Part shown: positions 44,218-53,915 of the stretch, piece after piece | Position numbering within the stretch: position 1 is the first letter of the stretch | Layout: each line of letters begins with the position of its first letter | Assembly (NCBI RefSeq): GCF_900110695.1 | Contig: NZ_FOEH01000003.1 | Coordinates: forward strand, 62,001 to 126,000 | Reading direction: 5' to 3' | DNA: 64,000 nt | Source of the DNA: Virgibacillus subterraneus | Lineage (GTDB): Bacteria > Bacillota > Bacilli > Bacillales > Amphibacillaceae | Program-made: the position numbers and the translations under genes | Notes under the pieces: generated by a model | Database searches by the model: none | Seen by the model: only the letters and a program-made list of their open reading frames with translations | What the model was told of the DNA's origin: nothing

Positions 44218-45231
44218 TTGAAGAAACTATTATTATTGTTTTCTGCTATTATTTTAGTAGGGATTCTCTCTGCTTGCGGAGGTTCCGATTCTAGTTCGGA
44301 TTCAGAAGAAAAAATTGATAAGCTCGTGTTTGCAGATGCTGGCTGGAACAGTATCAAAGTGCATAATAGTATCGCACAAAAGATCATCGAGGAAGGCTAT
44401 GGTATTGATACAGAAGTTACTGCTGGATCGACTGCAGCGACTTTGCAAGGCTTCATTGAAGGTGACATTGATGTTTATATGGAGATTTGGACAGATAATA
44501 CTAAAGAAGTATATGAAGAGGCGATTGAAGCTGGTGATATCGTAAAAACTTCTGTAAACTTTGACGATAATGTTCAAGGGTTATATGTACCAACATACGT
44601 AATAGAGGGTGATGAAGAACGCGGTATTGAACCAATGGCACCAGAGTTAAAAACCGTTGAAGATTTGAAAAATTATCCTGAATTATTTGCAGACCCAGCA
44701 GAACCTGATAAAGGTCGTTTGATAAATGCTCCAAGTGGTTGGGCTGTTGAAAAAACGATCACTCAAAAAATGGAAACATATGGATTGAACGATACATTTG
44801 TAAACTTCAAGCCAGGCTCTGACGCAGCTATAGTAGCATCTTTAACTGACGCATATAATGCTGGAGAGCCTTGGGTAGGATATTATTGGTCACCAACTGC
44901 TGTGACTGCTAAATATGATTTAACATTATTGCAAGAACCAGAATTTGATCAGGAAACATGGGATGAAACAAAAGGTACAGAGTTTCCTCCAAATGATGTT
45001 GTAACTGCAGTTCACAAAGATGTTCCTGGTCCGGCACCTGAGGTTGTAGAATTTCTTAAAAATTATGAAACTAGCAGTCCGTTAACTGAAGAAGCTTTAA
45101 GTTATATGGAATCTAAAGAAGATATTTCACCTGAAGCAGCAGCAATATGGTGGATGAACGAAAATGAAGATATTTGGACAAGTTGGGTCCCTGAAGACGT
45201 GGCCAAGAAAGTCAAAGATTCAATGGAGTAA
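44218..45231 (+). CDS. Glycine betaine/proline-type ABC transporter substrate-binding lipoprotein
   Basis: The 337-residue precursor has a lipoprotein signal with lipobox LSAC (about 17-20), a short Ser/Asp-rich linker and an OpuAC-type periplasmic-binding domain. Aromatic residues that could form the betaine cage are visible in FADAGWNSIK, DVYMEIWTDN and EPWVGYYWSP. It captures compatible solutes outside the cell for osmoprotection. TTG start after AAAGGGGT. It is the first gene of a three-gene operon and is followed by an attenuating hairpin. Confidence 0.9.
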   Translation: MKKLLLLFSAIILVGILSACGGSDSSSDSEEKIDKLVFADAGWNSIKVHNSIAQKIIEEGYGIDTEVTAGSTAATLQGFIEGDIDVYMEIWTDNTKEVYEEAIEAGDIVKTSVNFDDNVQGLYVPTYVIEGDEERGIEPMAPELKTVEDLKNYPELFADPAEPDKGRLINAPSGWAVEKTITQKMETYGLNDTFVNFKPGSDAAIVASLTDAYNAGEPWVGYYWSPTAVTAKYDLTLLQEPEFDQETWDETKGTEFPPNDVVTAVHKDVPGPAPEVVEFLKNYETSSPLTEEALSYMESKEDISPEAAAIWWMNENEDIWTSWVPEDVAKKVKDSME

Positions 45232-45238
45232 AAATCTC

Positions 45239-45275
45239 AAGCAGCTGGCGCCGGATTAAGGTCGGCTGCTTTTTC
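45239..45275 (+). terminator. Partial terminator between binding-protein and permease genes
   Basis: AAGCAGC pairs with GCTGCTT (with a G-C rich interior) before a T5 run. It probably lets the binding protein be made in excess of the membrane subunits. Confidence 0.6.
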
Positions 45276-45301
45276 TAATTTAAAAGAAAGAGGTGGTACC
45301 T

Positions 45302-46159
45302 ATGGGTGCTTTTCCTGGTATAACTACTAATCTTGGAGATTATGTTGCAGACTTAGTTAGATTTCTAGATGAATCATTAGAAGGCTTTTTCGATTTTATC
45401 TATCTATTTTCATCACAGATTATCAATGCAATTGAAGGCTTTTTACTGTGGATGCCTTGGTGGGTGTTTATTCTATTAATAGTAATACTTGGCTGGTATT
45501 TCAAGTCAATGGTATCTGGGGTTCTCTATGGTGCATTTGTATTCTTGATTGGTACATTCGGTTTATGGGAAGATTTGATGACTACTATAGCGATTGTTAT
45601 GACAGCTGTTATCATTTCCTTGGCTGTAGGTATCCCATCAGGGGTATGGATGGCATTTAGTAAAGGATTTTCGACCGTAATGCGTCCTATTTTAGATGCG
45701 ATGCAGACGATGCCGAGTTTCGTGTATTTAATCCCAGCAATATTTTTCTTTGGACTAGGGAATATATCGGCAATCTTTGCTACCTTAATTTATGCAGTTC
45801 CACCAGTAATCAGGCTTACAGAACTAGCAATTAGAAGTGTCGACAGAGAAGTTATTGAATCAGCACAATCTTTCGGATCTTCAAATTGGCAAATGCTTTT
45901 CAAAATTCAACTTCCACAAGCTCTGCCAACAATTATGGCTGGGGTAAACCAGACCACAATGATGGCATTGGCAATGGTTGTAATAGCATCAATGGTTGGT
46001 GCACAAGGTCTTGGTGAGCAAGTTCTAGTATCTATTAACCAAATCGATATTGCATTAGGTTTTGAAGCGGGTATTAGCATTGTATTTTTAGCGATTATAA
46101 TTGACCGTATTACTGGTGGGGTAGCTGACAAGCTCCAGAAGCATAGGAGGGTAAGTTAA
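45302..46159 (+). CDS. Glycine betaine-type ABC transporter permease (OpuAB/ProW family)
   Basis: About 285 residues with an N-terminal amphipathic segment, two helices, and the BPD core with the EAA-like loop [53 protein letters not shown] is characteristic of ProW/OpuAB. ATG 45302 follows AGAGGTGG by about 5 bases; a GTG at 45293 lies within that site. It overlaps the ATPase gene by one base. Confidence 0.9.
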   Translation: MGAFPGITTNLGDYVADLVRFLDESLEGFFDFIYLFSSQIINAIEGFLLWMPWWVFILLIVILGWYFKSMVSGVLYGAFVFLIGTFGLWEDLMTTIAIVMTAVIISLAVGIPSGVWMAFSKGFSTVMRPILDAMQTMPSFVYLIPAIFFFGLGNISAIFATLIYAVPPVIRLTELAIRSVDREVIESAQSFGSSNWQMLFKIQLPQALPTIMAGVNQTTMMALAMVVIASMVGAQGLGEQVLVSINQIDIALGFEAGISIVFLAIIIDRITGGVADKLQKHRRVS

Positions 46160-47367
46160 TGTCTACTAAAATTAAACTTGAGCATGTATCAAAGATCTTT
46201 GGTTCGAAACCAAAGTCAATAATCCCTAAAATAAAAGCAGGTATGGAAAAAGATCAAATTCTTGCTGAAACGGGTCATACTGTAGGTGTTTACGACGCAT
46301 CTATGGATATAAAAGAAGGCGAAATTTTTGTTATCATGGGGCTTTCAGGTAGTGGTAAATCAACATTAATTCGCTGCTTTAATTTATTAAATAAACCAAC
46401 AGACGGATCAATCTTTATCGATGGGGAAGATATCGTTAAATTCAATGGTTCACAACTGAAGCATATTCGTCAGGAAAAGGTTGCAATGGTTTTCCAGCAT
46501 TTTGGTCTTTTCAACCATCGGACCATTATGGCAAATGTTGAATACGGTCTGGAGATACGTAATATTTCTAAAGAGGAACGGCGAGAAATTGCACAGAAAA
46601 ATATTGATATTGTCGGATTGAAAGGATATGAAGAAAAATATCCTGATGAGCTATCTGGTGGTATGCAACAGCGTGTAGGTTTGGCTCGAGCGCTTGCAAA
46701 TGATCCTGATATTCTATTAATGGATGAACCATTCAGTGCACTTGACCCATTAATTCGCCGTGAAATGCAACTTGAATTGCTTGATATCCAAGACCGTTTG
46801 CAAAAGACAATCATTTTTATTACACATGACGTTAATGAGGCATTTAAATTGGGTGATCGTGTGGCGGTCATGAAAGATGGTAAGGTCAATCAAATAGGTA
46901 CACCAGAGGAAATAATTGAAAAGCCTGCAAATGACTATATATCTGATTTTATAAAGGATATTGACCGTTCAAAAGTTTTCCAGGCTGAACATGTCATGAT
47001 TAAACCGAATGCGCTAGTTTCCATGAAAGATGGCTTAAATGTTGCCAGAAAAGAAATGGAAGAGAACGGTATCTCCAGTGTATTTGTTGTGGATCGCAAA
47101 CGTCATTTGAAAGGAATTGTGACAATTGATGATGCGATTTCAGGTTTAAAGGAGAAGAAATCGCTTGAAGATGTTCTGCGTCACGATGTTGCGGTAGTAC
47201 CAAAAGATGAATATGTAAATGATATTATTCCAAAAGCATTGGAATCAAGTTTTCCACTTGCAGTTATAAATGAGGAAGAAAAGCTCGTCGGATTTATTTT
47301 ACGTGTACACGTGTTGTCCGGCTTAGTATCTAATGATGTGAAAGAGAGTGAAGAATATCATGGATGA
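46159..47367 (+). CDS. Glycine betaine-type ABC transporter ATPase with CBS domains (OpuAA/ProV family)
   Basis: The 402-residue ATPase has the OpuAA-specific N-terminus ([10 protein letters not shown]), Walker [10 protein letters not shown] (about 59-67), signature [16 protein letters not shown], Walker [14 protein letters not shown] and switch His in ITHDVNEA. Its C-terminus carries a CBS pair (about 280-395), which in OpuA senses ionic strength. The operon order is binding protein, permease, ATPase, the reverse of B. subtilis opuA. It is coupled to the permease by TAATG overlap. Confidence 0.92.
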   Translation: MSTKIKLEHVSKIFGSKPKSIIPKIKAGMEKDQILAETGHTVGVYDASMDIKEGEIFVIMGLSGSGKSTLIRCFNLLNKPTDGSIFIDGEDIVKFNGSQLKHIRQEKVAMVFQHFGLFNHRTIMANVEYGLEIRNISKEERREIAQKNIDIVGLKGYEEKYPDELSGGMQQRVGLARALANDPDILLMDEPFSALDPLIRREMQLELLDIQDRLQKTIIFITHDVNEAFKLGDRVAVMKDGKVNQIGTPEEIIEKPANDYISDFIKDIDRSKVFQAEHVMIKPNALVSMKDGLNVARKEMEENGISSVFVVDRKRHLKGIVTIDDAISGLKEKKSLEDVLRHDVAVVPKDEYVNDIIPKALESSFPLAVINEEEKLVGFILRVHVLSGLVSNDVKESEEYHG

Positions 47368-47370
47368 TTT

Positions 47371-47406
47371 GAAACCGACCCTTTTTGTGAGGTCGGTTTC
47401 TTTTTA
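47371..47406. terminator. Strong bidirectional terminator between the betaine operon and gerC
   Basis: GAAACCGACC pairs perfectly with GGTCGGTTTC, followed by TTTTT. Confidence 0.9.
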
Positions 47407-47413
47407 AAATCTA

Positions 47414-48559
47414 CTATGGAGTTGTACCATGTCCTTTAAGGGTAAAGTCTATTTTAAAATCTACATTTATATCGGGAAACTTTTCACGCCATTCCTTATC
47501 TGTAAGTTTACCACCGTGTTTATTGATCCGATAGATAGTACCATACCCAAAAGGATCTGAATTTAACTCCTGTGAATTCTTGAAAAGCTGTTCATACTGT
47601 TTCTTAAAAATCTTTTTCACTTCTTCTTCAAAAATTTCTTTAGCCTTAGGTTTTTTCAGGTCTATTTCTTCTGATAACTCCAACATCGTTACATTAAAAG
47701 TAATTTCTGTCTGAAATTGCATATTCTGTTGATTTGTTATCTTTGATTTACTGTTACCTCTTAATACCTTCATTAGTGCATGTGCTGTATCTTCATCATT
47801 TTCATCCAACCTTTCACTTTTTAAATATTTTTTGAATGGCTGCATTGGAAGTTGTACTTCTAGAGTAGCATTTTCGATTGATTTGTTGAAAACATTGATT
47901 AATAAAGCATCACTTAATGGAACTTGTCCAACATATTTATCATCTTGAAATAAGGCAATAGCTGATAATGTGGGTGATTTTGTCGCAGTTGACAAAACAG
48001 GCAAGTATGGGTCATGCCCATTGTCGTAATAGGTTTGCAGAAAATCATGCAAGGTAACGCGCGGAATAATATTATCTTTTACATTTTGTTCGATTAATTC
48101 ATATAAATATTTCCCCACGTGAACAGATGATCCTTCTTGCGTCTGTATAATTACATCTTTTGCGGTTGTCTCACTTAGTGCCAAATACATGGTATCCGAC
48201 ACCCTGGCATCACGTATTTGTGTATCTATATAACTTAATAGTCCCTTTTTAGCAGTTTCTTTTCCAAACATTTCAAGCCGTATTTGTCCGGGTGTTAATT
48301 TGAAGCTTGTTTTGTAATTTGCATTCTTACGGGCACCTTTAATGGTTCTACCCTCCCCAGAAACAATTGATGAAAGTTCTTGGTTTTGGGAGTCAAATTT
48401 ATAAATTACTAAAGTCGTTTCTATTTTGTTATCTTCTATTATGTCGACACCACGGGTATTAATAATTGCAAGGTCTTCAATAGATTTGGTTTGCACACAG
48501 CCAGTAAGAGAAGTAATTAATAACAATGACAAAACAACTAATTTTAAAATATTCCTCAT
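47414..48559 (-). CDS. gerC: Spore germination lipoprotein, GerC subunit (Ger(x)C family)
   Basis: The 381-residue precursor has a lipoprotein signal (lipobox LTGC at about 18-21) and the three-domain Ger(x)C ectodomain: IIEDNKIETTLVIYKF near the N-terminus, YLYELIEQNVKDNIIPRVTLHDF in the middle, and KIFKKQYEQLFKNSQELNSDPFGYG near the C-terminus, typical of the family. It works with GerA and GerB in the spore inner membrane as a nutrient receptor. The ATG overlaps the gerB stop by 4 bases. Confidence 0.93.
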   Translation of the reverse strand: MRNILKLVVLSLLLITSLTGCVQTKSIEDLAIINTRGVDIIEDNKIETTLVIYKFDSQNQELSSIVSGEGRTIKGARKNANYKTSFKLTPGQIRLEMFGKETAKKGLLSYIDTQIRDARVSDTMYLALSETTAKDVIIQTQEGSSVHVGKYLYELIEQNVKDNIIPRVTLHDFLQTYYDNGHDPYLPVLSTATKSPTLSAIALFQDDKYVGQVPLSDALLINVFNKSIENATLEVQLPMQPFKKYLKSERLDENDEDTAHALMKVLRGNSKSKITNQQNMQFQTEITFNVTMLELSEEIDLKKPKAKEIFEEEVKKIFKKQYEQLFKNSQELNSDPFGYGTIYRINKHGGKLTDKEWREKFPDINVDFKIDFTLKGHGTTP

Positions 48560-49671
48560 CCAGATTCACTTTCCTTTTTCCTCTGCCATCGTTTTTTCAG
48601 TAATACAATTGGTAAGAGTATAAATGGATAGACATAAACAATCCAGAATCCAATTTTGGAAACCAACTCGGTTAGCTTAATGACTATATTATGACTGGAC
48701 ATTAAGGCAATAAGAATTAAGTAAATAAATGATGTTATAATTAATGTCTTTTTTTGTGGAACCTTGTACATACGTTTAATTCCATAAGTTATAGCCCACA
48801 TTAGTAAAATCATATTTGGCAAAGCAACCATCATCCATTCGGCAACAACGATATAATCAAAACGCTCAACAAAAGGAAGAGAAACTATCTTAAATAAGGA
48901 TAATACAGCCCATTCCAGCTCTTTCAATTGTTTCGCACTAAAGTAACCAATTGAAATGACGGTACCAATGAGTAGGAGTCCAAAAGACCAAAACGCACCA
49001 AAATAGGTAGGGAATTTAGCTCTTTCTTTGTTCTGAATAAATGGATAAATCAGTAACAGAATTTCAAAACCTGCAAAACTGTATGATGTAGCCCTTGCTC
49101 CTTTTAATAAATCGGGAAAAGATGCTTGGAAAAATGGCTGAAAGTGATCCAGTTCCATTCTTATAGCTGGCTCGTATAAAAGAAATAGAAGCCAGTGTGC
49201 AGAAAAAAAGAAAATAAACACGACACCAACAATTACTCGCAATCCCCCATAAATACAGTAAATTATTAGGGAAATAAGTAAAACACCGATGATAAGTGAA
49301 CTTATTTCCGGAAAAATGAAGACTTGAACAACATCGATATACGTCAGAATTACGGATAACAATGCAGCAGCGAAATAAATTATATAAAATGTCCCCAATA
49401 TTTTTCCCAGCCAATTACCAAAGATATCCACTTGTATTCCAAGAATATCTGCATTTTCATATTGATCTAATATGCGAAACATAACGAATAGTACAAGTAA
49501 TAAATAACCGAACGCGATAATAATGGATATCCATGAATCCTGTTGTGCTTCAGTAAAAATATACATTGGAGCTCCCATTATCCCGACGCCTATTTGGATG
49601 GATGTGATAATGAAAAACAAGTAGAATGCTTGGATACGAAGGTTCTCTTTAATTTTAACGTTTATTTCCAT
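48556..49671 (-). CDS. gerB: Spore germination permease, GerB subunit
   Basis: The 371-residue protein has ten hydrophobic segments of the APC-like spore permease family, with FYLFFIITSIQIGVGIMGAP at the start and SYSFAGFEILLLIYPF in the middle. GerB subunits bind the germinant amino acid or sugar; the ligand cannot be told. The start ATG follows the gerA stop by 8 bases and has a weak ribosome site, so it is probably translationally coupled. Confidence 0.92.
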   Translation of the reverse strand: MEINVKIKENLRIQAFYLFFIITSIQIGVGIMGAPMYIFTEAQQDSWISIIIAFGYLLLVLFVMFRILDQYENADILGIQVDIFGNWLGKILGTFYIIYFAAALLSVILTYIDVVQVFIFPEISSLIIGVLLISLIIYCIYGGLRVIVGVVFIFFFSAHWLLFLLYEPAIRMELDHFQPFFQASFPDLLKGARATSYSFAGFEILLLIYPFIQNKERAKFPTYFGAFWSFGLLLIGTVISIGYFSAKQLKELEWAVLSLFKIVSLPFVERFDYIVVAEWMMVALPNMILLMWAITYGIKRMYKVPQKKTLIITSFIYLILIALMSSHNIVIKLTELVSKIGFWIVYVYPFILLPIVLLKKRWQRKKESESG

Positions 49672-49679
49672 AGAACTAC

Positions 49680-51188
49680 CTACTCATCTATATCATGTTT
49701 TTTTATCGCCTCAGACTTTTTAAAACGAAATAAATCCTTTGGTCTCAATGACAGAAATCGTTTATATTGATAAGCATATGGTGGTCTAAACAACACTTTA
49801 TTTAAGTCATCCCAACGGAATGGGTAAATGGGAGACAGGTATGGTTCGCCTAATGATTTAAGTTTTAATACATGTATTACTAAAAAACAGAGTCCGTACA
49901 TAATGCCGATTAGACCGAACATTCCTGCAAGTATAATCATTGGGAAACGAATAACTCTTACTGTAGTTCCCATTTCATAACTTGGAGCAGTGAAAGATGC
50001 AAGTGCACTGAAGGCAATCACGATAATAAGAATGCTGCTGGTTAATCCTGCTTGTACCACAGCTTGCCCAATTATTACACCGCCCACAATACCAATTGTC
50101 TGACCGACTTTAGATGGCAGTCTCGCTCCTGCTTCCCGTAATAGTTCGATTAAAAATTCTAAAAATAATGCCTCAATTATCGGTGGAAATGGTACGATGG
50201 CTCTTGATTGCCCAATAGTTATAAGCTCCCGAGGTGGAATAAGTTCATAGTGATAGGTTACTGCTGCAACGTAAAGTGGTGTTAGAATAATTGAGATAAA
50301 CATAGCAATGAAACGCAGAATTCGTAGAAAGGATCCGGCGTTCCAGCGCATATACATATCCTCTGTTGATTCCAAAAAACTAAATATAGTAGAGGGTGCC
50401 AAAATTGCTTGTGGATTATTATCAACTAACACACCTATTCGACCTTGTGAAACAGTGTAACTAAATCGATCTACAAGCTCGGTTAAGTAGTATTGTGGAA
50501 AAATAGTGGAGGAAGAGTCCTCAATAAGTTGAGCAAGTACATGGGTGTCATCAACTTTATCAAGGTCTAGATCCTGTAATCTTTGGCGCATTGTATTTAT
50601 ATGTTTATCGTTTACTATGGATTTCATATAAATTATTCGAACTTCTGTTTTAGCTCTCTTACCTATCATCAACTTTTCCAGTACAAGATCTGTAGACCTA
50701 ATACTCCAGCGAATAACATTTAAATTTGTAATCAGTGATTCGCTGAAAGCTATCTGGGGGCCTAATACAACAGATTCATTTTCAGCCTTTGAAAGATCCC
50801 TTGATTCCTTTCTAACTAATAAATAGAAAACAGCTTTATCTTCGCCTTCTACATATACAAAAACGTTACCTATCAATAAATCCTCAAGTATTTCTTCAAG
50901 TGTATCTGTTGTAGATCCACCGCCTATAGGGATTTCGTTGAGTACGTTTGGGGTGTTCAACTCGCTAATATTCAATAATGGTTTTAATAAAAAGTTATCA
51001 AGTCTATCTGTTTTAACTTGATAGGATAAATAAAATACGCAAACTTTTTTCCCACCAATATCAAAAGTAGAAAAAATCAAATCTGGATTATTCTCAAATT
51101 TATCTTTTAGAAGCTTCTCAAATTTATCAATTTTTATAGGGAATATAGATTTAGTTTGTGTGTTTCGATGACGGCGACTTTTTCTCAT
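49680..51188 (-). CDS. gerA: Spore germination protein, GerA subunit
   Basis: About 502 residues with a soluble N-terminal part (1-260, including RQRLQDLDLDKVDDTHVLAQLIEDS), the conserved QGRIGVLVDNNPQAILAPS motif and four or five C-terminal helices with PPIIEALFLEFLIELLREAGARLPS. GerA subunits form the ion channel of the receptor. I chose ATG 51188, 4 bases after AGGAGGT; an in-frame ATG 69 bases upstream has no ribosome site. A sigma-G-like promoter lies directly upstream. Confidence 0.93.
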   Translation of the reverse strand: MRKSRRHRNTQTKSIFPIKIDKFEKLLKDKFENNPDLIFSTFDIGGKKVCVFYLSYQVKTDRLDNFLLKPLLNISELNTPNVLNEIPIGGGSTTDTLEEILEDLLIGNVFVYVEGEDKAVFYLLVRKESRDLSKAENESVVLGPQIAFSESLITNLNVIRWSIRSTDLVLEKLMIGKRAKTEVRIIYMKSIVNDKHINTMRQRLQDLDLDKVDDTHVLAQLIEDSSSTIFPQYYLTELVDRFSYTVSQGRIGVLVDNNPQAILAPSTIFSFLESTEDMYMRWNAGSFLRILRFIAMFISIILTPLYVAAVTYHYELIPPRELITIGQSRAIVPFPPIIEALFLEFLIELLREAGARLPSKVGQTIGIVGGVIIGQAVVQAGLTSSILIIVIAFSALASFTAPSYEMGTTVRVIRFPMIILAGMFGLIGIMYGLCFLVIHVLKLKSLGEPYLSPIYPFRWDDLNKVLFRPPYAYQYKRFLSLRPKDLFRFKKSEAIKKHDIDE

Positions 51189-51220
51189 ATGTACCTCCTG
51201 ATGAATCAATTGCTGAATGT

Positions 51221-51250
51221 TAGTATGTGAAAAAACCGAATAGAATATTA
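51221..51250 (-). promoter_or_regulatory. Sigma-G-type promoter of the ger operon
   Basis: On the minus strand TAATA is followed after 18 bases by CATACTA, close to the forespore sigma-G consensus (GNATA, then CATACTA). Confidence 0.65.
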
Positions 51251-51390
51251 TAGCCATTGAAATATTTGAAAAGAGATGTGGCTGATTGTTGTCTTATCAA
51301 TAGTAATTAACTTATGCCTCTTAATGTATACAGGACTTTTAGCAGGCAATAAGACTATAGTCTTATTTTTTAAAAAATTCAAAAATTTTA

Positions 51391-51419
51391 TTGTTTGATC
51401 GTGTCGATTAGTGTAGAAT
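51391..51419 (+). promoter_or_regulatory. Sigma-A-like promoter of the zinc-finger protein gene
   Basis: TTGTTT, 17 bases, TAGAAT; the start codon is 29 bases after the -10. Confidence 0.5.
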
Positions 51420-51447
51420 GACCTTATTAGTCATAAGGGGTGAGTAA

Positions 51448-51693
51448 ATGGGAGAATTTATTCGAAACTGCCGATTATGTAGAAAGCAAATGGAATCAGG
51501 CCCGTTTATGATGTGTACGACATGTTTGGTCGAAAGTGATCGAATAAGAAGTTTTATAACAAAAAATCCATATGTTTCAGTCGAAGAGATTTCGTTGGCC
51601 ACAAATGTTTCAGTGGAAAAGGTAGAACGAATGGTCGACCTTGGCGTTAATAAAAATAATTATAAAAGAAAAAGTAAACTTTATAACTTGTAG
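51448..51693 (+). CDS. Small zinc-finger/HTH protein, YvyF-like
   Basis: The 81-residue protein begins with a likely zinc finger, CRLCRKQM...CTTC (Cys at about 8, 11, 23 and 26), followed by a helix-turn-helix-like segment VSVEEISLATNVSVEKVERMVDLG. That layout resembles the flagellar-operon protein YvyF/TIGR03826, though this protein is shorter and no flagellar gene is near. AAGGGGTGA precedes the ATG. Gene regulation is a guess; the family call is tentative. Confidence 0.65.
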   Translation: MGEFIRNCRLCRKQMESGPFMMCTTCLVESDRIRSFITKNPYVSVEEISLATNVSVEKVERMVDLGVNKNNYKRKSKLYNL

Positions 51694-51715
51694 TAATTAG
51701 AAATTAAATTTTGAG

Positions 51716-52255
51716 AACTTTCCACTTTAAAGACGATTAATAACAGGATAGGATGTTTAGAACGTTTATTTTCAATGGTTGGATCTAATACGTAGTTGAT
51801 ATAAACTGCGACACAGTGAAAATTTTCTTTTGCACCACTCCGGTACCAATGCAACATCTGCTCAAGCTAGCACTTTCGCAGTCTTACTAGCCATGGGCTC
51901 TCTCATCATGGTTATGAGAACCCGGACGCTATTCAAATAGCGTGAAACGTATCTTTATCGGGGTTATGAGAACGCGAACACTGTTAAAATAGTGAGAAAC
52001 GGTCACTTATATCGAAGTTATGATTCCCGGTTGAGTATTTTTCCATGTTACTTAACAGTTTATATCTAATCAGCAACATTAGAAAACTAGACATTCACCA
52101 ATCCTTTTGGTGAATGTCTAGTTGCACTTATGCAGTAAGAAAGTAGTTATACTTTCTTAACTGCAAAATAAATCCGAACTTATTCGAATTCTATTTAAGA
52201 ATTTTGAATCATAGTTCGGATTTTACTTTGACTAAACACTTTTGTCCCGGCTTTT
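51716..52255. repeat. Composite repeat element E2
   Basis: The first part (51716-51800) matches the leader module of E1 (TTTAAAGACGA, ACAGGATAGG, AATGGTTG...TCTAATACGTA, AAACTGCGA). The middle has two 52-54-bp units starting at 51910 and 51962 with GGTTATGAGAAC plus a third start at 52016; each holds a small stem such as CGCTATTCAAATAGCG. The last part has repeat R6, the AATCCGAACT/AGTTCGGATT hairpin and TTTTGTCCCGGC. No gene is present in 51,694-52,262. Confidence 0.7.
52081..52164 (+). repeat. Dispersed two-hairpin repeat, family R, copy R6
   Basis: AGAAAACTAGACATTCACCA with arm TGGTGAATGTCTAG, then TTGCACTTATGCAGTAAGAA and CTTTCTTAACTGC. GACATTCACCA/TGGTGAATGTC differs from R3 by compensating changes, so the stem is kept. 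Confidence 0.85.
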
Positions 52256-52262
52256 TTTGAGT

Positions 52263-53222
52263 TTACGAGGTTGAAGCTTCTTTTATTCCTTCAACCCCAG
52301 ATGCTAGTCGCTCATCAACAACTTTTGCATCTTCAACATGCTGAGTAATAACTTGTTTAATCGTATCAAACGAATCGTTTGTTTCCTCAATGTACCTTAC
52401 CATTTTTTCTGTAAGTTCATTTTGATTATTTATATTTTGCAATACATCCTGTGTGTTTGATTTAACGGTCTTCACGATTGACGCCATTTGTTCTAGCATG
52501 TCGACTGTTTTGTTACTAATCTCTGTTGATGACCGCAATGTTTTCTGATTCTCATATGTGTCCTGTTCTGCTTCTTGGATTTTACGCTGAATCGTCGTTG
52601 TCACCTCATCAATGTGATGGGTGCTTTCTGCTGTGTTTTCTGCAAGTTTTCTAACCTCTGAGGCCACAACTGCAAAACCCTTACCATGTTCACCGGCACG
52701 TGCAGCTTCAATAGATGCATTTAAGGCTAAAAGGTTTGTCTGATTTGCTATTTCACTTATTACTTGAACGACCTCCTTAATCGTATTAGAATGTTCTCCT
52801 AACTCTTGCATACTTCCGGCAGTCTTTGTCATCTGTGACTCTAAACGTGCCATAAGTTTTTGGTTTTGTTCCATAATTTCTTGATACTCCTCTGATTGCT
52901 TAGAGAGAGTGTCAGAGGATTCGACAAGTCCATTTCCCTTTTCAACTAAACGTTTGGAGTGTTCACTTGATTGTTGCCCACGTGTTTGAACTTCATCAAA
53001 GCGCTGTTTTATTCGAACTACTAAATCTTCCAAGTCATGGTGCTGGCCATTCACATGTTCGTGTTGGTTGATTGTATGTATTAAATCTTCTTCAAATTGG
53101 TTTAAAAAAAGTGAGCTATCCTTCTTAATTTGTGCTTTTTCCTGCTCCAATTTTTGTATCTTTTGATTTGCTGTGTTCAATTGTTCTTCGAGATTATTGC
53201 GCTTTTTTGTTTTACCTAACAA
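52263..53222 (-). CDS. Soluble methyl-accepting chemotaxis-type signalling protein (YfmS-like)
   Basis: The 319-residue protein has no transmembrane segment. A coiled coil (about 5-40) leads into an MCP signalling domain (about 75-300) with the hairpin tip [29 protein letters not shown], the site that binds CheA and CheW. It lacks a recognised sensory domain, like the soluble receptor YfmS of B. subtilis, so its input is unknown. TTG start at 53222 after AGGGGGAA. It is flanked by repeat elements on both sides. Confidence 0.88.
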   Translation of the reverse strand: MLGKTKKRNNLEEQLNTANQKIQKLEQEKAQIKKDSSLFLNQFEEDLIHTINQHEHVNGQHHDLEDLVVRIKQRFDEVQTRGQQSSEHSKRLVEKGNGLVESSDTLSKQSEEYQEIMEQNQKLMARLESQMTKTAGSMQELGEHSNTIKEVVQVISEIANQTNLLALNASIEAARAGEHGKGFAVVASEVRKLAENTAESTHHIDEVTTTIQRKIQEAEQDTYENQKTLRSSTEISNKTVDMLEQMASIVKTVKSNTQDVLQNINNQNELTEKMVRYIEETNDSFDTIKQVITQHVEDAKVVDERLASGVEGIKEASTS

Positions 53223-53247
53223 AGCTATTCCCCCTGCTGTTTATATT

Positions 53248-53799
53248 GGCTGTTTTCTAAAAGATTGTTGCTTTTTCCAATTAATGATCACCTTAATTAG
53301 AATAAACTGCGACGTAATGTGGTGAAATATAGTATAGTCCTATGACATCGCTACGGAAATACAGGGCGGCTGGAAAGCCTCCTCGTGCTGCACTGCGGGG
53401 TCTCGCCGATGCCTTTTCTCCCACAGGAGTCTCCGTGTATTTCCTGCGCTGGATTTTGCTCACTATATCCTAATAGTTAACAAAATATATATTATGACAG
53501 ATAAACACAAGATTTTAACCATTTAACCAGCAGTTGGAATATGCGAGACTTTTCTGTGGGAAAGAAATCCTAGAGACCACACAGAGAGTGTTCTTTGCGA
53601 GCGAGGCAGACTAAGTACGCCACGTCTGCACTAGCACGTCCTATGCGTCGAAGGCACGTGGTGAACCCACGGCCAACAAGACAATGTGAAAGTTTCAGCT
53701 TGAGCGGTGAAAGCGAGTATATTCCAGCTGTGTGGTTAGAGAGCCATACTAAATACTAAGAATTGTTATGAAATTCCAACAACCTTTTAGAAAACAGCC
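53248..53799. mobile_element. Composite repeat element E3, MITE-like with 20-bp terminal inverted repeats
   Basis: GGCTGTTTTCTAAAAGATTG at 53248-53267 is matched on the other strand at 53799-53780 with one mismatch. The 552-bp interior has no gene but carries the E1 modules: AATAAACTGCGACG, CGGAAATACA...TGTATTTCC, and CAGTTGGAATATGCGAGACT (from 53531) ending in AAGCGAGTATATTCCAGCTG. The gap 53,223-53,865 contains nothing else. Confidence 0.7.
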
Positions 53800-53865
53800 T
53801 ATGTTTTTATATCGACGTCTCGATGTTTTGTCTGAAGAAAAAATAAAAAATATTTAAAAAAGTAA

Positions 53866-53894
53866 TTGACTTTAAATTTTCTTAATACTATAAT
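53866..53894 (+). promoter_or_regulatory. Sigma-A promoter of the bmr leader and operon
   Basis: TTGACT, 17 bases, TATAAT: near-consensus. Transcription would begin near 53901, about 30 bases before the leader ATG. Confidence 0.8.
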
Positions 53895-53915
53895 TATTGA
53901 GTATCTTAAAAAGAG

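Noticed and set aside
51694-53865. CRISPR-like array in the repeat-rich region around the chemoreceptor gene
   Set aside because: The repeats are few, imperfect, 50 bp or longer, and not separated by unique spacers of constant length; no cas gene is present.
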